DNA of 64,000 nucleotides from JADGHX01 sp037200125 (GCA_037200125.1 JBBCGS010000002.1:682001-746000); one strand, 5' to 3'; positions 1 through 8,878 are shown, counted from the first letter of the stretch. Notes: generated from the sequence alone by a model not told the origin. A program made the numbers and translations.

Positions 1-1251
1 ACCCCCACCAAAGCGATGGTCGCGAGCGCGTACGCCGCTCATGTGACGCGCCGTGCGTCCGACTATGGCGTTATCTCGAGCGGTGAGCCGAGCGTCGACC
101 TGCGCCGCGTGAAGGCGCGGAAGGACGCCATCGTCGCAAGCTCCCGCGACCCTCTCGAACAATGGCTGGCGGGGTTGGAGAACGGCCGCGTGTTTCGCGG
201 GCACGCCCGGTTCGTCGGGCCCGACACCGTCGACGTCAACGGCACCGAGATCACCGCCGAGAAGATTTTCCTGAACGTCGGCGGCCGGCCACGAATCCCG
301 CCGTTTCCCGGCATCGATGCGACGCCCTATCTCACGAACATCTCGATGATGGATCTGGATGTCCTGCCCGAGCATCTCATCGTCGTTGGCGGAAGTTATG
401 TGGGCCTCGAGTTCGCGCAGATGTTCCGCCGCTTCGGCAGTCACGTCACGGTCGTGGAAATGGGGCCGCGCCTCGTCGCGCGCGAAGACGAAGACGTGTC
501 GCTCGCCATTCAGGATTTCCTGCGCGCCGAAGGCATCTCGTTTCGGCTCGACGCCATGTGCATCAGCCTGCTCAACGGCCCAGAAGGCGTGTCCGTCAAC
601 GTGAACTGCAGGGAAGGCGCTCCGCGCGAGCTAGGTTCCCACGTGCTTCTGGCCGTGGGACGCGTGCCGAACACGGATGACCTCGGCCTCGACCGAGCCG
701 GCATCCGCACGGACAAGTCCGGCTACATCGAAGTCGACGAGTCCCTCCGCACCTCGAATCCGAACGTGTGGGCGCTAGGCGACTGCAATGGCAAGGGCGC
801 CTTCACGCACACCGCATACAACGACTACGAAATCGTCGCCGACAACGTGCTTTCCCAGGCTGGACGGAAGTACACCGATCGCGTGCCGGTATACGCGCTA
901 TTCACCGACCCGCCGCTCGGCCGAATCGGCATGAACGAGGCGGATATCCGCAAGCTCGGCCTCCAGGCGCTCGTCGGAAAGCGGCCGATGACGCGTGTCT
1001 CGCGGGCCATCGAGAAAGGCGAAACGAACGGTTTCCTCAAGATCTACACCGAGGCGACGTCGGGACGAATCCTCGGCGCCTCGCTGCTCGGCACGGGCGC
1101 CGACGAAGCCGTCCACTCCCTGCTCGACGCCGTGTATGCGCGAACCCCCCACCAGCAGGTTCAAAGCCACGTCCGAATCCACCCCACCGTAAGCGAACTG
1201 CTCCCCACGACGATGGAGCAGCTCACCCCGCTCAGCTCGGCGAAAGTCTGA
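1..1251 (+). CDS. FAD-dependent disulfide oxidoreductase (E3/MerA-like), 5' partial
   Basis: The frame is open to the window edge, so the N terminus is missing, including the FAD-binding GxGxxG and the redox Cys pair expected just before the visible Thr-Pro-Thr-Lys. What remains is a class I pyridine-nucleotide disulfide oxidoreductase: a central NAD(P)H-binding VVGGSYVGLEF segment, the second FAD motif WALGDCNG, and the dimerisation domain with the catalytic His-Glu dyad in RIHPTVSELLP near the end. The mercuric-ion-binding C-terminal Cys pair of MerA is absent (the tail is SSAKV), so mercury reduction is not supported. It could act as a dihydrolipoamide dehydrogenase-like E3, which would suit the E1/E2 operon 11 kb downstream, but that link is inference. 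The left arm of a long inverted repeat overlaps its stop codon. Confidence 0.85.
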   Translation, partial: TPTKAMVASAYAAHVTRRASDYGVISSGEPSVDLRRVKARKDAIVASSRDPLEQWLAGLENGRVFRGHARFVGPDTVDVNGTEITAEKIFLNVGGRPRIPPFPGIDATPYLTNISMMDLDVLPEHLIVVGGSYVGLEFAQMFRRFGSHVTVVEMGPRLVAREDEDVSLAIQDFLRAEGISFRLDAMCISLLNGPEGVSVNVNCREGAPRELGSHVLLAVGRVPNTDDLGLDRAGIRTDKSGYIEVDESLRTSNPNVWALGDCNGKGAFTHTAYNDYEIVADNVLSQAGRKYTDRVPVYALFTDPPLGRIGMNEADIRKLGLQALVGKRPMTRVSRAIEKGETNGFLKIYTEATSGRILGASLLGTGADEAVHSLLDAVYARTPHQQVQSHVRIHPTVSELLPTTMEQLTPLSSAKV

Positions 1252-1530
1252 AGAACTTCTCTGAAATCGCCCCGACGGCATCAGGAAGCCGGGGTGTGCA
1301 AGCGAAGGGGTCTCGGAAATTCTGACAGGGGGATACCGAACATCGACGCGGCGCCAACGGCCGGAGGTCAGTACTCACAATCGTGCGGCATCAAAGCGGG
1401 ACGGTGGTCGTGACGATGGGGCGGCGGGTGAGTTCGGTATCCCCCTGTCAGAATTTCCGAGACCCCTTCGCTTGCGCACCCCGGCGCCGCGCTCAGCGAA
1501 AAGCGATTTCAGAGAAGTTCTTCAGACTTT
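1243..1530. repeat. Long imperfect inverted repeat, 98-bp arms
   Basis: The left arm (1243-1340) and right arm (1433-1530) are reverse complements in two blocks. The outer 28 bases (1243-1270 against 1503-1530) are identical, and the inner 50 bases (1291-1340 against 1433-1482) differ at one position. The blocks are separated by unrelated 20-base segments on both sides, and the loop is 92 bases. The left arm includes the stop codon of the flavoprotein gene; the right arm ends 110 bases before the sigma factor start. No transposase is present. A non-autonomous mobile element of REP/BIME type, or a duplicated terminator block, are both possible. Confidence 0.85.
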
Positions 1531-1640
1531 CCCGGGCGCCGACGCACGGTCGCCTGCGACGAAAAAACCCCTCCAGGCAGGCGGGTTGGGGTGAGATTTG
1601 CGTTGCCCTATGGTGTAAGCCCCTTGGTTCCGTGAACCCT

Positions 1641-2192
1641 ATGTCCGGCCAGAACGATTCCTGGGAAGCCCGCGACAGCACGATCGACGGGCAGGCTCAC
1701 GCCCTGAAGTCGCTGTCCGTGCGCCTGCGCGTGCCCTTGAAGCGCTACTTCGAGAAACACGCCGTTCCCAGGGATGAAGTCGACGACATGGTGCAGGAAG
1801 TATTCGTGCGGCTGGCGGGCCGCGCGGGCCTCGAATCCAACGAATGCCTGGATGCCTACGTGTTCAAGTCGGCCTCCAACCTGCTGCGGGATCGACATCG
1901 GCGCCGCATGGCGCGGGCCGCCGGGTTTCATGAGGCGTACGACGAAGAGATCCACGGGACCGGTCTCCCCTCGTTCGAACCGGAACGCTCACTGCTGGGC
2001 GCGCAGAGCCTCCAGCAGATGGTGACCGCCCTGTACGAGCTTCCCGAGAAAACCCGGGGCGTGTTCGTGCTCTACCACCTCGAGGGGCTCAGTCATCAGG
2101 AGATCGGCCGCCAGCTCGGCATGGCGGTCAGTACCATCGAAAAACACATGTCCCGCGCCAATGCCTACATTTTGAAACGGGTGGATCGCTGA
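1641..2192 (+). CDS. ECF RNA polymerase sigma factor (FecI-like)
   Basis: A 183-residue sigma-70 family member of the extracytoplasmic-function class. Sigma region 2 spans about residues 44-95 (DEVDDMVQEVFVRL followed by a basic DRHRRRMAR stretch), and region 4 about 130-178 (LPEKTRGVF, then the HTH LSHQEIGRQLGMAVSTIEKH). The frame extends upstream to a GTG at 1383, but that would start in the loop of the inverted repeat, so ATG 1641 is preferred and gives a normal family length. The next gene starts two bases after the stop and encodes a FecR-type anti-sigma factor. A TonB receptor with an STN domain lies on the opposite strand nearby, completing a cell-surface signalling set. The expected role is to transcribe the receptor gene when ligand is bound. 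Confidence 0.92.
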   Translation: MSGQNDSWEARDSTIDGQAHALKSLSVRLRVPLKRYFEKHAVPRDEVDDMVQEVFVRLAGRAGLESNECLDAYVFKSASNLLRDRHRRRMARAAGFHEAYDEEIHGTGLPSFEPERSLLGAQSLQQMVTALYELPEKTRGVFVLYHLEGLSHQEIGRQLGMAVSTIEKHMSRANAYILKRVDR

Positions 2193-2194
2193 GC

Positions 2195-3238
2195 ATGCCC
2201 ATGCAGGACGCCACCTACTCAGCCGACGACCGCTCGCGGATCCAGGAGGAAGCGGCGTGGTGGGACGCGCACCTGCGCGCGCCTGGCTGCACCGACGAAG
2301 ATCGCGCGCGATTCGCCGACTGGCGCGACGCCGACGCGGGTCACCAGGAAGCATTCGAGAAACTGCAGCGGCTCGTGTCCATGCTGCGCCAGGAAAGCAG
2401 CCGCGCCGACGTGAGCGGCTTGCGACAGGAAGCGCTCGCGATGGGCAACACTCGCCGCCGTCGCCTGTGGATGGGCGCGGTCGCGGCCGGCGTGTGCGCT
2501 CTCGCGATCGGCGGAACGCTCTGGCTCGAAGGGCGTGCCGCGTTCCCGATCGCACCGTTCGCGCGCGAAGCGGCCAACGTGGAAACCTTCGTCACCGGCA
2601 TCGCCCAGCAGTCTTCGTTTATGCTTCGGGACGGCTCGACGGTTGTACTCAACGCGAAATCGCGCATCCGCGTCGCCTTCACGCCGGAACGCCGCAGTGT
2701 CGAGTTGCAGGAAGGCCAGGCCATCTTCCAGGTAGCTCACAACCCGCGGCGCCCGTTCGTTGTGCGCGCCGGGGAGCATGAAATCTTCGCGGTCGGCACG
2801 CAGTTCGACGTCCGCCTGGACGCGGAGCGTGTTCAGGTGACGTTGATCGAAGGCAAGGTACGGGTCGCACAGAACGAGAACGAAGAAGCCGTGCTCACGC
2901 CGGGCACGCAACTCATTGCCGAGGTCGAGTCGACCTCGCAGCTGCATCGCCCGCCGCGCCCGTCATCGGTCAGAACCATCGACATCGCCAAGGTCACCGG
3001 CTGGCGCAATGGGCGCATCTTCCTCGAAGACCTTGCGCTCGACGCCGCGGTGGAAGAGATGAACAAGCACAGCCCGGTGCAGGTGCATATCGCCGATGCG
3101 TCACTCGGCCACTTGAGGGTCAACGGCATGTTCCGCGCCGGCGAGCAGGATGCGTTTGTCGCCGCGCTGGAGGCTTACTTCCCGATCGCCTCGGCGCGCG
3201 CCTCGGAAAGCGAAATCATCCTGACCGCGAAGCACTGA
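2195..3238 (+). CDS. FecR-family transmembrane anti-sigma factor
   Basis: A 347-residue inner-membrane regulator. An N-terminal DUF4880-like cytoplasmic domain (about residues 15-62, with EEAAWWDAHL and the ADWRDADAGHQEAF segment) should bind the sigma factor. One membrane helix follows at about 91-112. The periplasmic FecR domain spans about 133-235 (FMLRDGSTVVLNAKS, then FAVGTQFDVRLD), and a C-terminal STN-like domain covers about 265-345. The gene is translationally close to the sigma gene (two-base gap). An alternative start is ATG 2201. In this family, the receptor's STN domain contacts the periplasmic part and triggers sigma release; this is known for FecR homologues and inferred here. 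Confidence 0.92.
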   Translation: MPMQDATYSADDRSRIQEEAAWWDAHLRAPGCTDEDRARFADWRDADAGHQEAFEKLQRLVSMLRQESSRADVSGLRQEALAMGNTRRRRLWMGAVAAGVCALAIGGTLWLEGRAAFPIAPFAREAANVETFVTGIAQQSSFMLRDGSTVVLNAKSRIRVAFTPERRSVELQEGQAIFQVAHNPRRPFVVRAGEHEIFAVGTQFDVRLDAERVQVTLIEGKVRVAQNENEEAVLTPGTQLIAEVESTSQLHRPPRPSSVRTIDIAKVTGWRNGRIFLEDLALDAAVEEMNKHSPVQVHIADASLGHLRVNGMFRAGEQDAFVAALEAYFPIASARASESEIILTAKH

Positions 3239-3256
3239 GCCTCGCGCGAGCGACTA

Positions 3257-3374
3257 CGGTTCGCCGCTCACCGGCACCCGGCAAGTTGCGACGCCGGAAT
3301 ATCAGGCGTGACTCGTAGCCGAGGCTATCTGCGGTTCGCCGCTCACCGGCACTCCGGCAAGTTGCGACAGCCGG
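3257..3374. repeat. Tandem duplicated 41-43-bp block
   Basis: Two near-identical copies, 3257-3297 and 3332-3374, both begin CGGTTCGCCGCTCACCGGCA and differ only by two single-base insertions in the second copy. The start-to-start distance is 75 bases. They lie in the convergent gap between the FecR gene and the exported SDR. The second copy runs into the terminator hairpin at 3365-3402. Confidence 0.8.
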
Positions 3375-3402
3375 CGCGCGGGGGGATGCGCGCCGGCCGT
3401 CG
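3365..3402. terminator. Strong GC hairpin after the SDR gene
   Basis: Perfect 10-bp arms GCCGGCGCGC (3370-3379) and GCGCGCCGGC (3388-3397) enclose an 8-base loop. The stem continues for four more pairs after one mismatch. It lies five bases past the stop codon of the minus-strand SDR gene and between convergent genes, so it can act in both directions. No long T-run follows. Confidence 0.6.
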
Positions 3403-3406
3403 CTCA

Positions 3407-4219
3407 TCACCATGGCTGGGTCTTGCCATCGTGCTGAAGGAATCGGCCGGTATCGGCGAGCGTGACCTTGCCGATCACCTGGATCATGCTCTTCACGACC
3501 ACCGGCGTCGGCTTCATGCCGGGAAACTCCACGCCTTCCTGCTTCTCCACGCGCACCGGGCCCGGATTGAACATCACGACCGTGACGCCATCCTTCTTCA
3601 CGTCCGCGGAGATGGAGATCATCACCTTGTTGAGCGCCGCCTTGCTGAGGCGGTACCAGTAGATGCCGCCGCCGAGCGGCTTGCCGGTGATCATGCCGTT
3701 CGAGGAACTGATCGCGATGATCTTCTTCTGCTTGCTCGCCTTCACGAGCGGGAAGAACGCCTCGGTGACACGCGCGGGGCCCGCGACGTTCGTGCGCATG
3801 AACACATCGAACTCGTCGTAGTTCAGCGAGCCGAACTTCTGCCCGTCGGTGTCGGCGCCGGGCCCACGCCAGGCACCGCCCTCACCGCCGAGGATCACGA
3901 CGCCCGCGTTGTTGATCAACACGTCGATCGGCGTGTCTTTCAGCTTCGCGGCCAACGCATACACCTCATCGTGGCTCGTCACATCCATGCGCTCGGGGTG
4001 CAGGTTGCTGTACTTCGCAGCCAGTTCCTGCAGCGTCTCCGGCGTTTCGGCACGACGATGCGTGGCGTACACCGTCCAGCCCGCTTCCGCGTACTGGCGC
4101 GCGAACTCCAGCCCGATGCCGGAGTTCGCGCCCGTGATGAGCACCGTGTCCGCGCGTGCCGCGACGAATGCGCACAGGAACAGGCACGCGAAGGAAAGCT
4201 TCGAGACAAGGTGCTTCAT
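3407..4219 (-). CDS. Exported short-chain dehydrogenase/reductase (SDR)
   Basis: A 270-residue classical SDR with cofactor motif TGANSGIG, the NNAG motif, an ISSSNG catalytic-Ser segment and the YRLSK active site. The first 23 residues form a Sec-type signal peptide (basic start, hydrophobic LSFACLFLCAFVAA, then ARA before Asp-Thr). The first Rossmann strand begins directly after the predicted cleavage site. ATG 4219 is chosen because the upstream frame overlaps the receptor gene; GAGG lies just ahead of it. The gene starts 14 bases after the stop of the TonB receptor, so the two are probably cotranscribed. A paralogue with the same exported layout is at 8879-9721. An NAD(P)-dependent enzyme outside the cytoplasm is unexpected; substrate unknown. 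Confidence 0.88.
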   Translation of the reverse strand: MKHLVSKLSFACLFLCAFVAARADTVLITGANSGIGLEFARQYAEAGWTVYATHRRAETPETLQELAAKYSNLHPERMDVTSHDEVYALAAKLKDTPIDVLINNAGVVILGGEGGAWRGPGADTDGQKFGSLNYDEFDVFMRTNVAGPARVTEAFFPLVKASKQKKIIAISSSNGMITGKPLGGGIYWYRLSKAALNKVMISISADVKKDGVTVVMFNPGPVRVEKQEGVEFPGMKPTPVVVKSMIQVIGKVTLADTGRFLQHDGKTQPW

Positions 4220-4233
4220 GGTGTGTCCGTGCC

Positions 4234-7200
4234 TCAGAACTTCAGCTTCAGGCCAACGTAGTAGCGCCGCCCGAGCACATCGTAGTAGTTCGGGTACGTA
4301 TTGGTGGCATTGTTCGTGACGCCCGGATTCGCGCCGGCAATCGGCGGCTGCTTGTCGAACAGGTTGTCGACACCGCCTCTCAACGCCAACGTATCCGAAA
4401 GCTCCCACGCCCCGGAGAGACTGAAGATGTCGTACGACGGCAGGCCCTGGATGGTGCTCAGCGGATTCGTCACTACGCTTCCATCGTCCGCCGCCGGCAG
4501 ATGACGCCACGTGAGCTGCGCGTTCACGGTCGGCAGGGTGTAGCCGATCGTCATGAACGAGCGCCAGCGGTACTGCCCGCTCAGGCTCCCGAGAGAGCTC
4601 GCCACTGTGCCGGCGTACTCCTGGAACGCCGCGCCCGGGCTGCCCTGCTGTTCGAACGAGCTGAGATAGTTGATCAGGTAGTTGATCGACAGCGTGCCCG
4701 GCAGGCTCGAGAGGCCGAGGTCCGACAGGTTTGCGCGCCAGTTGAGCTGCAGGTCGATGCCGCTCGTCTTCAATCCGCCGAGATTCAGGAACGGCGCATC
4801 GACGCTGTGACGGTCGCCCGTAATGGGGTCGCGATCGATGAAGCGGCAGAATCCACCCGCATCGTCGATCGAGTAGCTCGGGTTGCTCGTGCCGTTCGCA
4901 TTGAGACACAGCGCGTAGGTCGTCGCCGGGTCGATCGGCGCTATCTCGCCATCGATGGTGATGTGATACCAGTCGAGCGATGCCGTGATCTTGTCGGCGA
5001 GCGGATTCTCGAACGGCGAACGGAACACGGCGCCCATCGTCCAGGTGCGCGCGATTTCCGGCGCCAGCTTCGTGTTGCCGGCGAGCTGCTCGATTTCGTA
5101 CGGGAAGAAGCCAAACGGGCCGGTATAGGTGTTCGGATTCTGATCAAAACGCGAAGTGCCGGTGCCCACTATGGCCGAGCACAGCGCCTGTACCTTCGCA
5201 CGATTCGGATTCGAAGCCACGTTACCGTACGGCGCCTGCGTATTCGTGGCGCACGGATCGCCGGGCGCGAAGCCCACCACGTTCAGCGTCTGCCCCGAGA
5301 ACAGCTCCGCCGTGTTCGGCGCGCGCGCCGCGCGCTGCACGCCGCCGCGGAAAGACAGGTAGTCCGTCATCGTCCAGTTCGCGAGCGCCTTCCAGGTGTT
5401 CTGGCCGCCGGCGGTGTTGTAGTCCGAGTAGCGTCCACCCAGCTCCAGCTCGAGAGCCTTCACCATCGGCAGGTCATGCAGCACCGGCACGAGCAGCTCC
5501 GCATAGAGCTCCTTCACGGTGGTCGTGCCCGACGTGTTGCTCACGGCATAGAGGCCGATCGGCTGCTCGTCCACCGAAGCCGTGCTGAGCAGGCTGTCCG
5601 GCGTGAAATCGACGGTGTCTTTTCGATACGAGGCACCGAATGCCGCGCGCACCTGACCCGACGGAATGTTGAAGAGCCCACCCTGCAGGTTGGCTTCGAA
5701 CACTTGCTGCTCGAAGTTGGTGTTGTTCTTCATCGTCACGCCAACCGCATCGAGGCAGTCCGGCGTCACGGGGTCGGTGGAGAACGGCGAGAGACCCGAT
5801 GTGCAGCTGATGCGGAAACCGTTGCCGATATCCTTCACGTAACCCTTGCCGTAGAACGGCGACTGGATCACGTCTTGATACCGCTGCAGCGACAGGAAGC
5901 CGCCATCGAGCGTGGTGAGCGTGGTCGTGCGACCTTCCGTCGCATACACGTCATAGGTCCAGTCGATCGCGGGGATCGCGCCCTTTACGCCGGCGAGCAC
6001 CTGATAGACGTTGCTCGTGGTGCGCGATTGCTCGGGCCCCGCGAAGACGGTGGTCTGGTCGAGCGCCCACGGCGCGGTGTTGTTCTGGCGTGAATTGAGC
6101 AGCGTCGCAAGCTCGGTCGGCACCGGATGCTGCGCATCGAACGGAATCGACGCGCCCCAGAACGTCACCGCGGCGTTGTAGGTGATGCGCGACTGAACCT
6201 GCGTCGAGCTGAAATTCGCCTGAATGTAGCCCGTCGCGTTGTCCGTGAACTTGTAGCGCGCACGGCCGAACGCGGAGTAACGCTCGAGCGGGCTCGACAA
6301 CAGGCCCGGATTGTCCTGCTGCGACAACGTGCCGTTCGAGCGCACGATCATGTTCGGGTCGTTGCCGTCGTAACCGATGACCGGCCCCGCCTGGAACAGC
6401 GTGCCGTCGGTGTTGAAGTAGTTGTTGACGAGTGCGCTGGAGACGCCCGGACTGCCGTAGACCCCGTCGAGCGCGGAACGGCTCGGCTGGTCCGGCGCAT
6501 TCGCCGGCCGCCACGACGGGCGACGCACGCCGCCGCCGGGTGTACCCGGATCGGCCCAGCCGTTCGTGTAGAAGTCGCGATCGGCCTGCGCAATGGCGCT
6601 GCGCTTGGTCCAGTCGGCACCGAGCAGCACGTTGGCGCGACCATCGGCACTGCTCGATCCGAAGAGCGCGTTGAACCGCGTTTCCGAACCATCGCCCTGC
6701 TCGGTGATGCTCGACTGGCCGTCGACGGTGAGACCCTGGAAATCGTCCTTCAGGATGAAGTTCACGACACCGGCCAGCGCGTCCGCGCCGTACACCGCCG
6801 AGGCACCGCCCGTGATGACTTCGACACGGCTGATCGCAGCGGACGGAATCGAATTGACGTCCACCACGAGCGTGGCATCAGCCGGCTCCGCGCGCCTGCC
6901 GTCGATCAGCACGAGCGTGCGGTTGGTGCCAAGGCCACGCAGGTTCACGGTGGCGGCGCCGACGCCGCCAAAGGCGTTTGACTGAATGTTGCGAGCGGCA
7001 TCGAACTGTGTCGCGCCCGGCTGGAACTGCGGCAGCTGATTCAGCGCGGATTCGACACCGACGGTGCTCGAACGCTCGAAGTTCTCCGAGTCGACGGTCA
7101 CGATCGGCGAAGTCGCCGTGTAGTCGCGGCGGGCAATGCGCGAACCGGTGATCACCACCTGCTGGGTCGCGCCGTCATCGGTGGGCGCGGAAGGCTCCGC

Positions 7201-7614
7201 AGTGGTGCTGACCTCCGCTGGGCGGGGGCTCGCGGCCGGCGCGGCCTGCGCCAATCGAAGCGAGACCGGCGAGAGCGGCTGCGCCTGCACGCCTTCACCG
7301 CGCGGAACGACCAGAATCGTGTCTTCCGCGGTTGTCCGGAAAGTCAGGCCGGTGCCGTCGAGGAGCGACCGAAGCGCGGTCTCCGCGTCCAGCTCGCCTT
7401 TGACGCCGTGGGTCTCTTTTCGCCCAACGGTCTCCGTAGAGAACAGGATCTGCCGATCGCTCTGGCGAGCGAACTCGGTCAGGGCGCCAGCCAGCGTCTG
7501 CTGGCGAATATCAAAGTGCATTGCGCCGTGATCGGCCAATGCGAACGACGGGCTCGCGCAAAGCGCAAGCGCCGCCGCGACGGCCGTGCGAACGGGCATC
7601 TCGGTCAACCGCAT
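4234..7614 (-). CDS. TonB-dependent receptor with STN signalling domain
   Basis: A 1126-residue outer-membrane receptor. It has a signal peptide (about 1-27, ending near SFALADHG), an STN domain at about 32-105 (FDIRQQTLAGALTEFARQSD), and a Pro/Ala-rich linker. The plug covers about 150-270 (QQVVITGSRIARRDY, VEVITGGASAVYGADALAG). A long beta-barrel ends in the classical aromatic terminus LKLKF. The length and the NPNTYTGPFGFF-type loops resemble the large receptors used for plant or polymer-derived substrates rather than compact siderophore receptors. The STN domain matches the sigma/FecR pair on the other strand. A dyad at 7631-7662 lies just upstream of the start. The ligand cannot be read from sequence. 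Confidence 0.93.
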   Translation of the reverse strand: MRLTEMPVRTAVAAALALCASPSFALADHGAMHFDIRQQTLAGALTEFARQSDRQILFSTETVGRKETHGVKGELDAETALRSLLDGTGLTFRTTAEDTILVVPRGEGVQAQPLSPVSLRLAQAAPAASPRPAEVSTTAEPSAPTDDGATQQVVITGSRIARRDYTATSPIVTVDSENFERSSTVGVESALNQLPQFQPGATQFDAARNIQSNAFGGVGAATVNLRGLGTNRTLVLIDGRRAEPADATLVVDVNSIPSAAISRVEVITGGASAVYGADALAGVVNFILKDDFQGLTVDGQSSITEQGDGSETRFNALFGSSSADGRANVLLGADWTKRSAIAQADRDFYTNGWADPGTPGGGVRRPSWRPANAPDQPSRSALDGVYGSPGVSSALVNNYFNTDGTLFQAGPVIGYDGNDPNMIVRSNGTLSQQDNPGLLSSPLERYSAFGRARYKFTDNATGYIQANFSSTQVQSRITYNAAVTFWGASIPFDAQHPVPTELATLLNSRQNNTAPWALDQTTVFAGPEQSRTTSNVYQVLAGVKGAIPAIDWTYDVYATEGRTTTLTTLDGGFLSLQRYQDVIQSPFYGKGYVKDIGNGFRISCTSGLSPFSTDPVTPDCLDAVGVTMKNNTNFEQQVFEANLQGGLFNIPSGQVRAAFGASYRKDTVDFTPDSLLSTASVDEQPIGLYAVSNTSGTTTVKELYAELLVPVLHDLPMVKALELELGGRYSDYNTAGGQNTWKALANWTMTDYLSFRGGVQRAARAPNTAELFSGQTLNVVGFAPGDPCATNTQAPYGNVASNPNRAKVQALCSAIVGTGTSRFDQNPNTYTGPFGFFPYEIEQLAGNTKLAPEIARTWTMGAVFRSPFENPLADKITASLDWYHITIDGEIAPIDPATTYALCLNANGTSNPSYSIDDAGGFCRFIDRDPITGDRHSVDAPFLNLGGLKTSGIDLQLNWRANLSDLGLSSLPGTLSINYLINYLSSFEQQGSPGAAFQEYAGTVASSLGSLSGQYRWRSFMTIGYTLPTVNAQLTWRHLPAADDGSVVTNPLSTIQGLPSYDIFSLSGAWELSDTLALRGGVDNLFDKQPPIAGANPGVTNNATNTYPNYYDVLGRRYYVGLKLKF

Positions 7615-7630
7615 GTCTCAATCCCCCTCA

Positions 7631-7662
7631 ATCACAAGCAAGAATTTTCTGGCTCTTGTGAT
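7631..7662. promoter_or_regulatory. Dyad upstream of the TonB receptor
   Basis: Perfect 8-bp arms ATCACAAG (7631-7638) and CTTGTGAT (7655-7662) are separated by an AT-rich 16-base spacer. The receptor start codon is 17 bases away on the minus strand. It could be an operator in the promoter region or a hairpin in the mRNA leader. No regulator is identifiable from the sequence alone. Confidence 0.45.
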
Positions 7663-7669
7663 GCTTAAC

Positions 7670-7704
7670 GCACGTCGCCGCGAAACCCGCCTGCGGCGAC
7701 GTGC
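7670..7704 (-). terminator. 12-bp-stem hairpin after the DUF8021-like gene
   Basis: The arms GCACGTCGCCGC (7670-7681) and GCGGCGACGTGC (7693-7704) pair perfectly around an 11-base loop. The hairpin lies ten bases past the minus-strand stop at 7715, and there is no T-tract. It probably separates this gene from the downstream receptor, giving the receptor its own promoter. Confidence 0.55.
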
Positions 7705-7714
7705 ATACAGCGAT

Positions 7715-8665
7715 TTATTCCCAGCCTGTTTTCGCGTTGTAAGGCGCCATGAAGCCGAGCGCCTCGATCTCGTGGATGCGGCCGCCCTGCACTTTGAAGA
7801 CATGCGCCGCGGGCAGGTCGAACGGTTCGAAATTCATATCCTGGTGGTCGACACCCGGCACGCCGACGATCTTCAACACCCGCTCCTTCATCGGGTGGCG
7901 GAACTGCGAGAGGCCGAACACGAGACCGTGCTCGACGTCGGCGATCCACACGCGGCGCGGCTCGATGCGTTTGATGTAGCTCATGACGCCGGTGTCGAGC
8001 TGATCCGAGCAGCCCATCGCGCCCATGGTTTCGCGGCCCGGCTGCGGCGGCGGCGGATTGCCGGAGGTCTGGATGCCGTTCTCACGGCGAACGCAGTCCG
8101 ACGCGAACGGCGCGGCTTTGCCGTTGCTGGTGACAATCGCCTCGTAGTAGCGGGACGCGTCCTTCAGCATGTCTTCGCGTGACATGCGGTCACCGGCTGG
8201 CACCGCGGCGAGGAACGCCGGACGCGGCGTCTTGAGGTTATCGAGCACGTTGTCGCGCAACATATGCACGACGACGTGTTCGATCTCCGCTATCTTGCCG
8301 TCCGCCGCAAGCTTCAGGCGCAGACCGATCTCGATCGGTTTGCCCTGCTCCTTCAGCACGCCGATGAAGCCAACCTGCTGCGCGACCGGGTCCGGCACAT
8401 AGATCTTGAACGTCGTCGGCACTTCGGAAGCGGTCTTCCAGAGCCCCTCGCCCACTTTCGTCGGCGTGACGTTTTCGACGAACTTCGCGGCAGGTGCGAT
8501 CGGCACCCGCGACGGATCGTGCGCCACCAGCGCCACGAAGTACGAATCGACCAGTTTCTTCAGGCAGGCGTTGTCGCACTTGGGGGCGCCCTGCGCCTGC
8601 GCGCCGGCAACGCAGACCAGCATGACGAGTGCCGCGCCGAGGCGGCAGGACAAACGGATTCGCAT
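7715..8665 (-). CDS. Secreted DUF8021-like (NTF2-like fold) hypothetical protein
   Basis: A 316-residue protein with a clear signal peptide (about 1-25, LGAALVMLVCVAGAQAQG). The mature protein opens with CDNACLKKLVDSYFVALVAHDP, a helix typical of NTF2-like folds, and continues with two alpha+beta repeats. The C-terminal repeat holds HPMKERVLKIVGVPG and ends GFMAPYNAKTGWE. This arrangement resembles the DUF8021 family, which has no established function. A paralogue lies at 39386-40279. Here the gene sits between the STN receptor and the second exported SDR, which suggests a periplasmic role in the same pathway. Substrate binding or catalysis is not demonstrable from sequence. Confidence 0.8.
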   Translation of the reverse strand: MRIRLSCRLGAALVMLVCVAGAQAQGAPKCDNACLKKLVDSYFVALVAHDPSRVPIAPAAKFVENVTPTKVGEGLWKTASEVPTTFKIYVPDPVAQQVGFIGVLKEQGKPIEIGLRLKLAADGKIAEIEHVVVHMLRDNVLDNLKTPRPAFLAAVPAGDRMSREDMLKDASRYYEAIVTSNGKAAPFASDCVRRENGIQTSGNPPPPQPGRETMGAMGCSDQLDTGVMSYIKRIEPRRVWIADVEHGLVFGLSQFRHPMKERVLKIVGVPGVDHQDMNFEPFDLPAAHVFKVQGGRIHEIEALGFMAPYNAKTGWE

Positions 8666-8878
8666 CGAGGTTTCCTCCGGGATCGAAAAGGGGGCTGTGT
8701 GTGTCTGACCCTAACGTCGAACCCCATGCCAACCGCCCGCGCATCGAGCCCCGCGGCCGTCACGCGGAACAGTCGCTTCGGACTGTCCGCGACGTGACGC
8801 GACGCCTTCATGATGGGGGCCCTTTTCGACTGCTGGCCGGTCTTTCCTTGTCAGGAATAACCGCGTCTGGAGAAACCG

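Noticed and set aside
1..1251. Calling the first gene mercuric reductase (merA)
   Set aside because: The C-terminal Cys pair required for mercury transfer is absent and no other mer genes are nearby.
1383..1640. A longer sigma factor starting at GTG 1383
   Set aside because: The extension would start in the loop of the inverted repeat and run through its right arm, and has no sigma-factor homology; ATG 1641 gives the normal family length.
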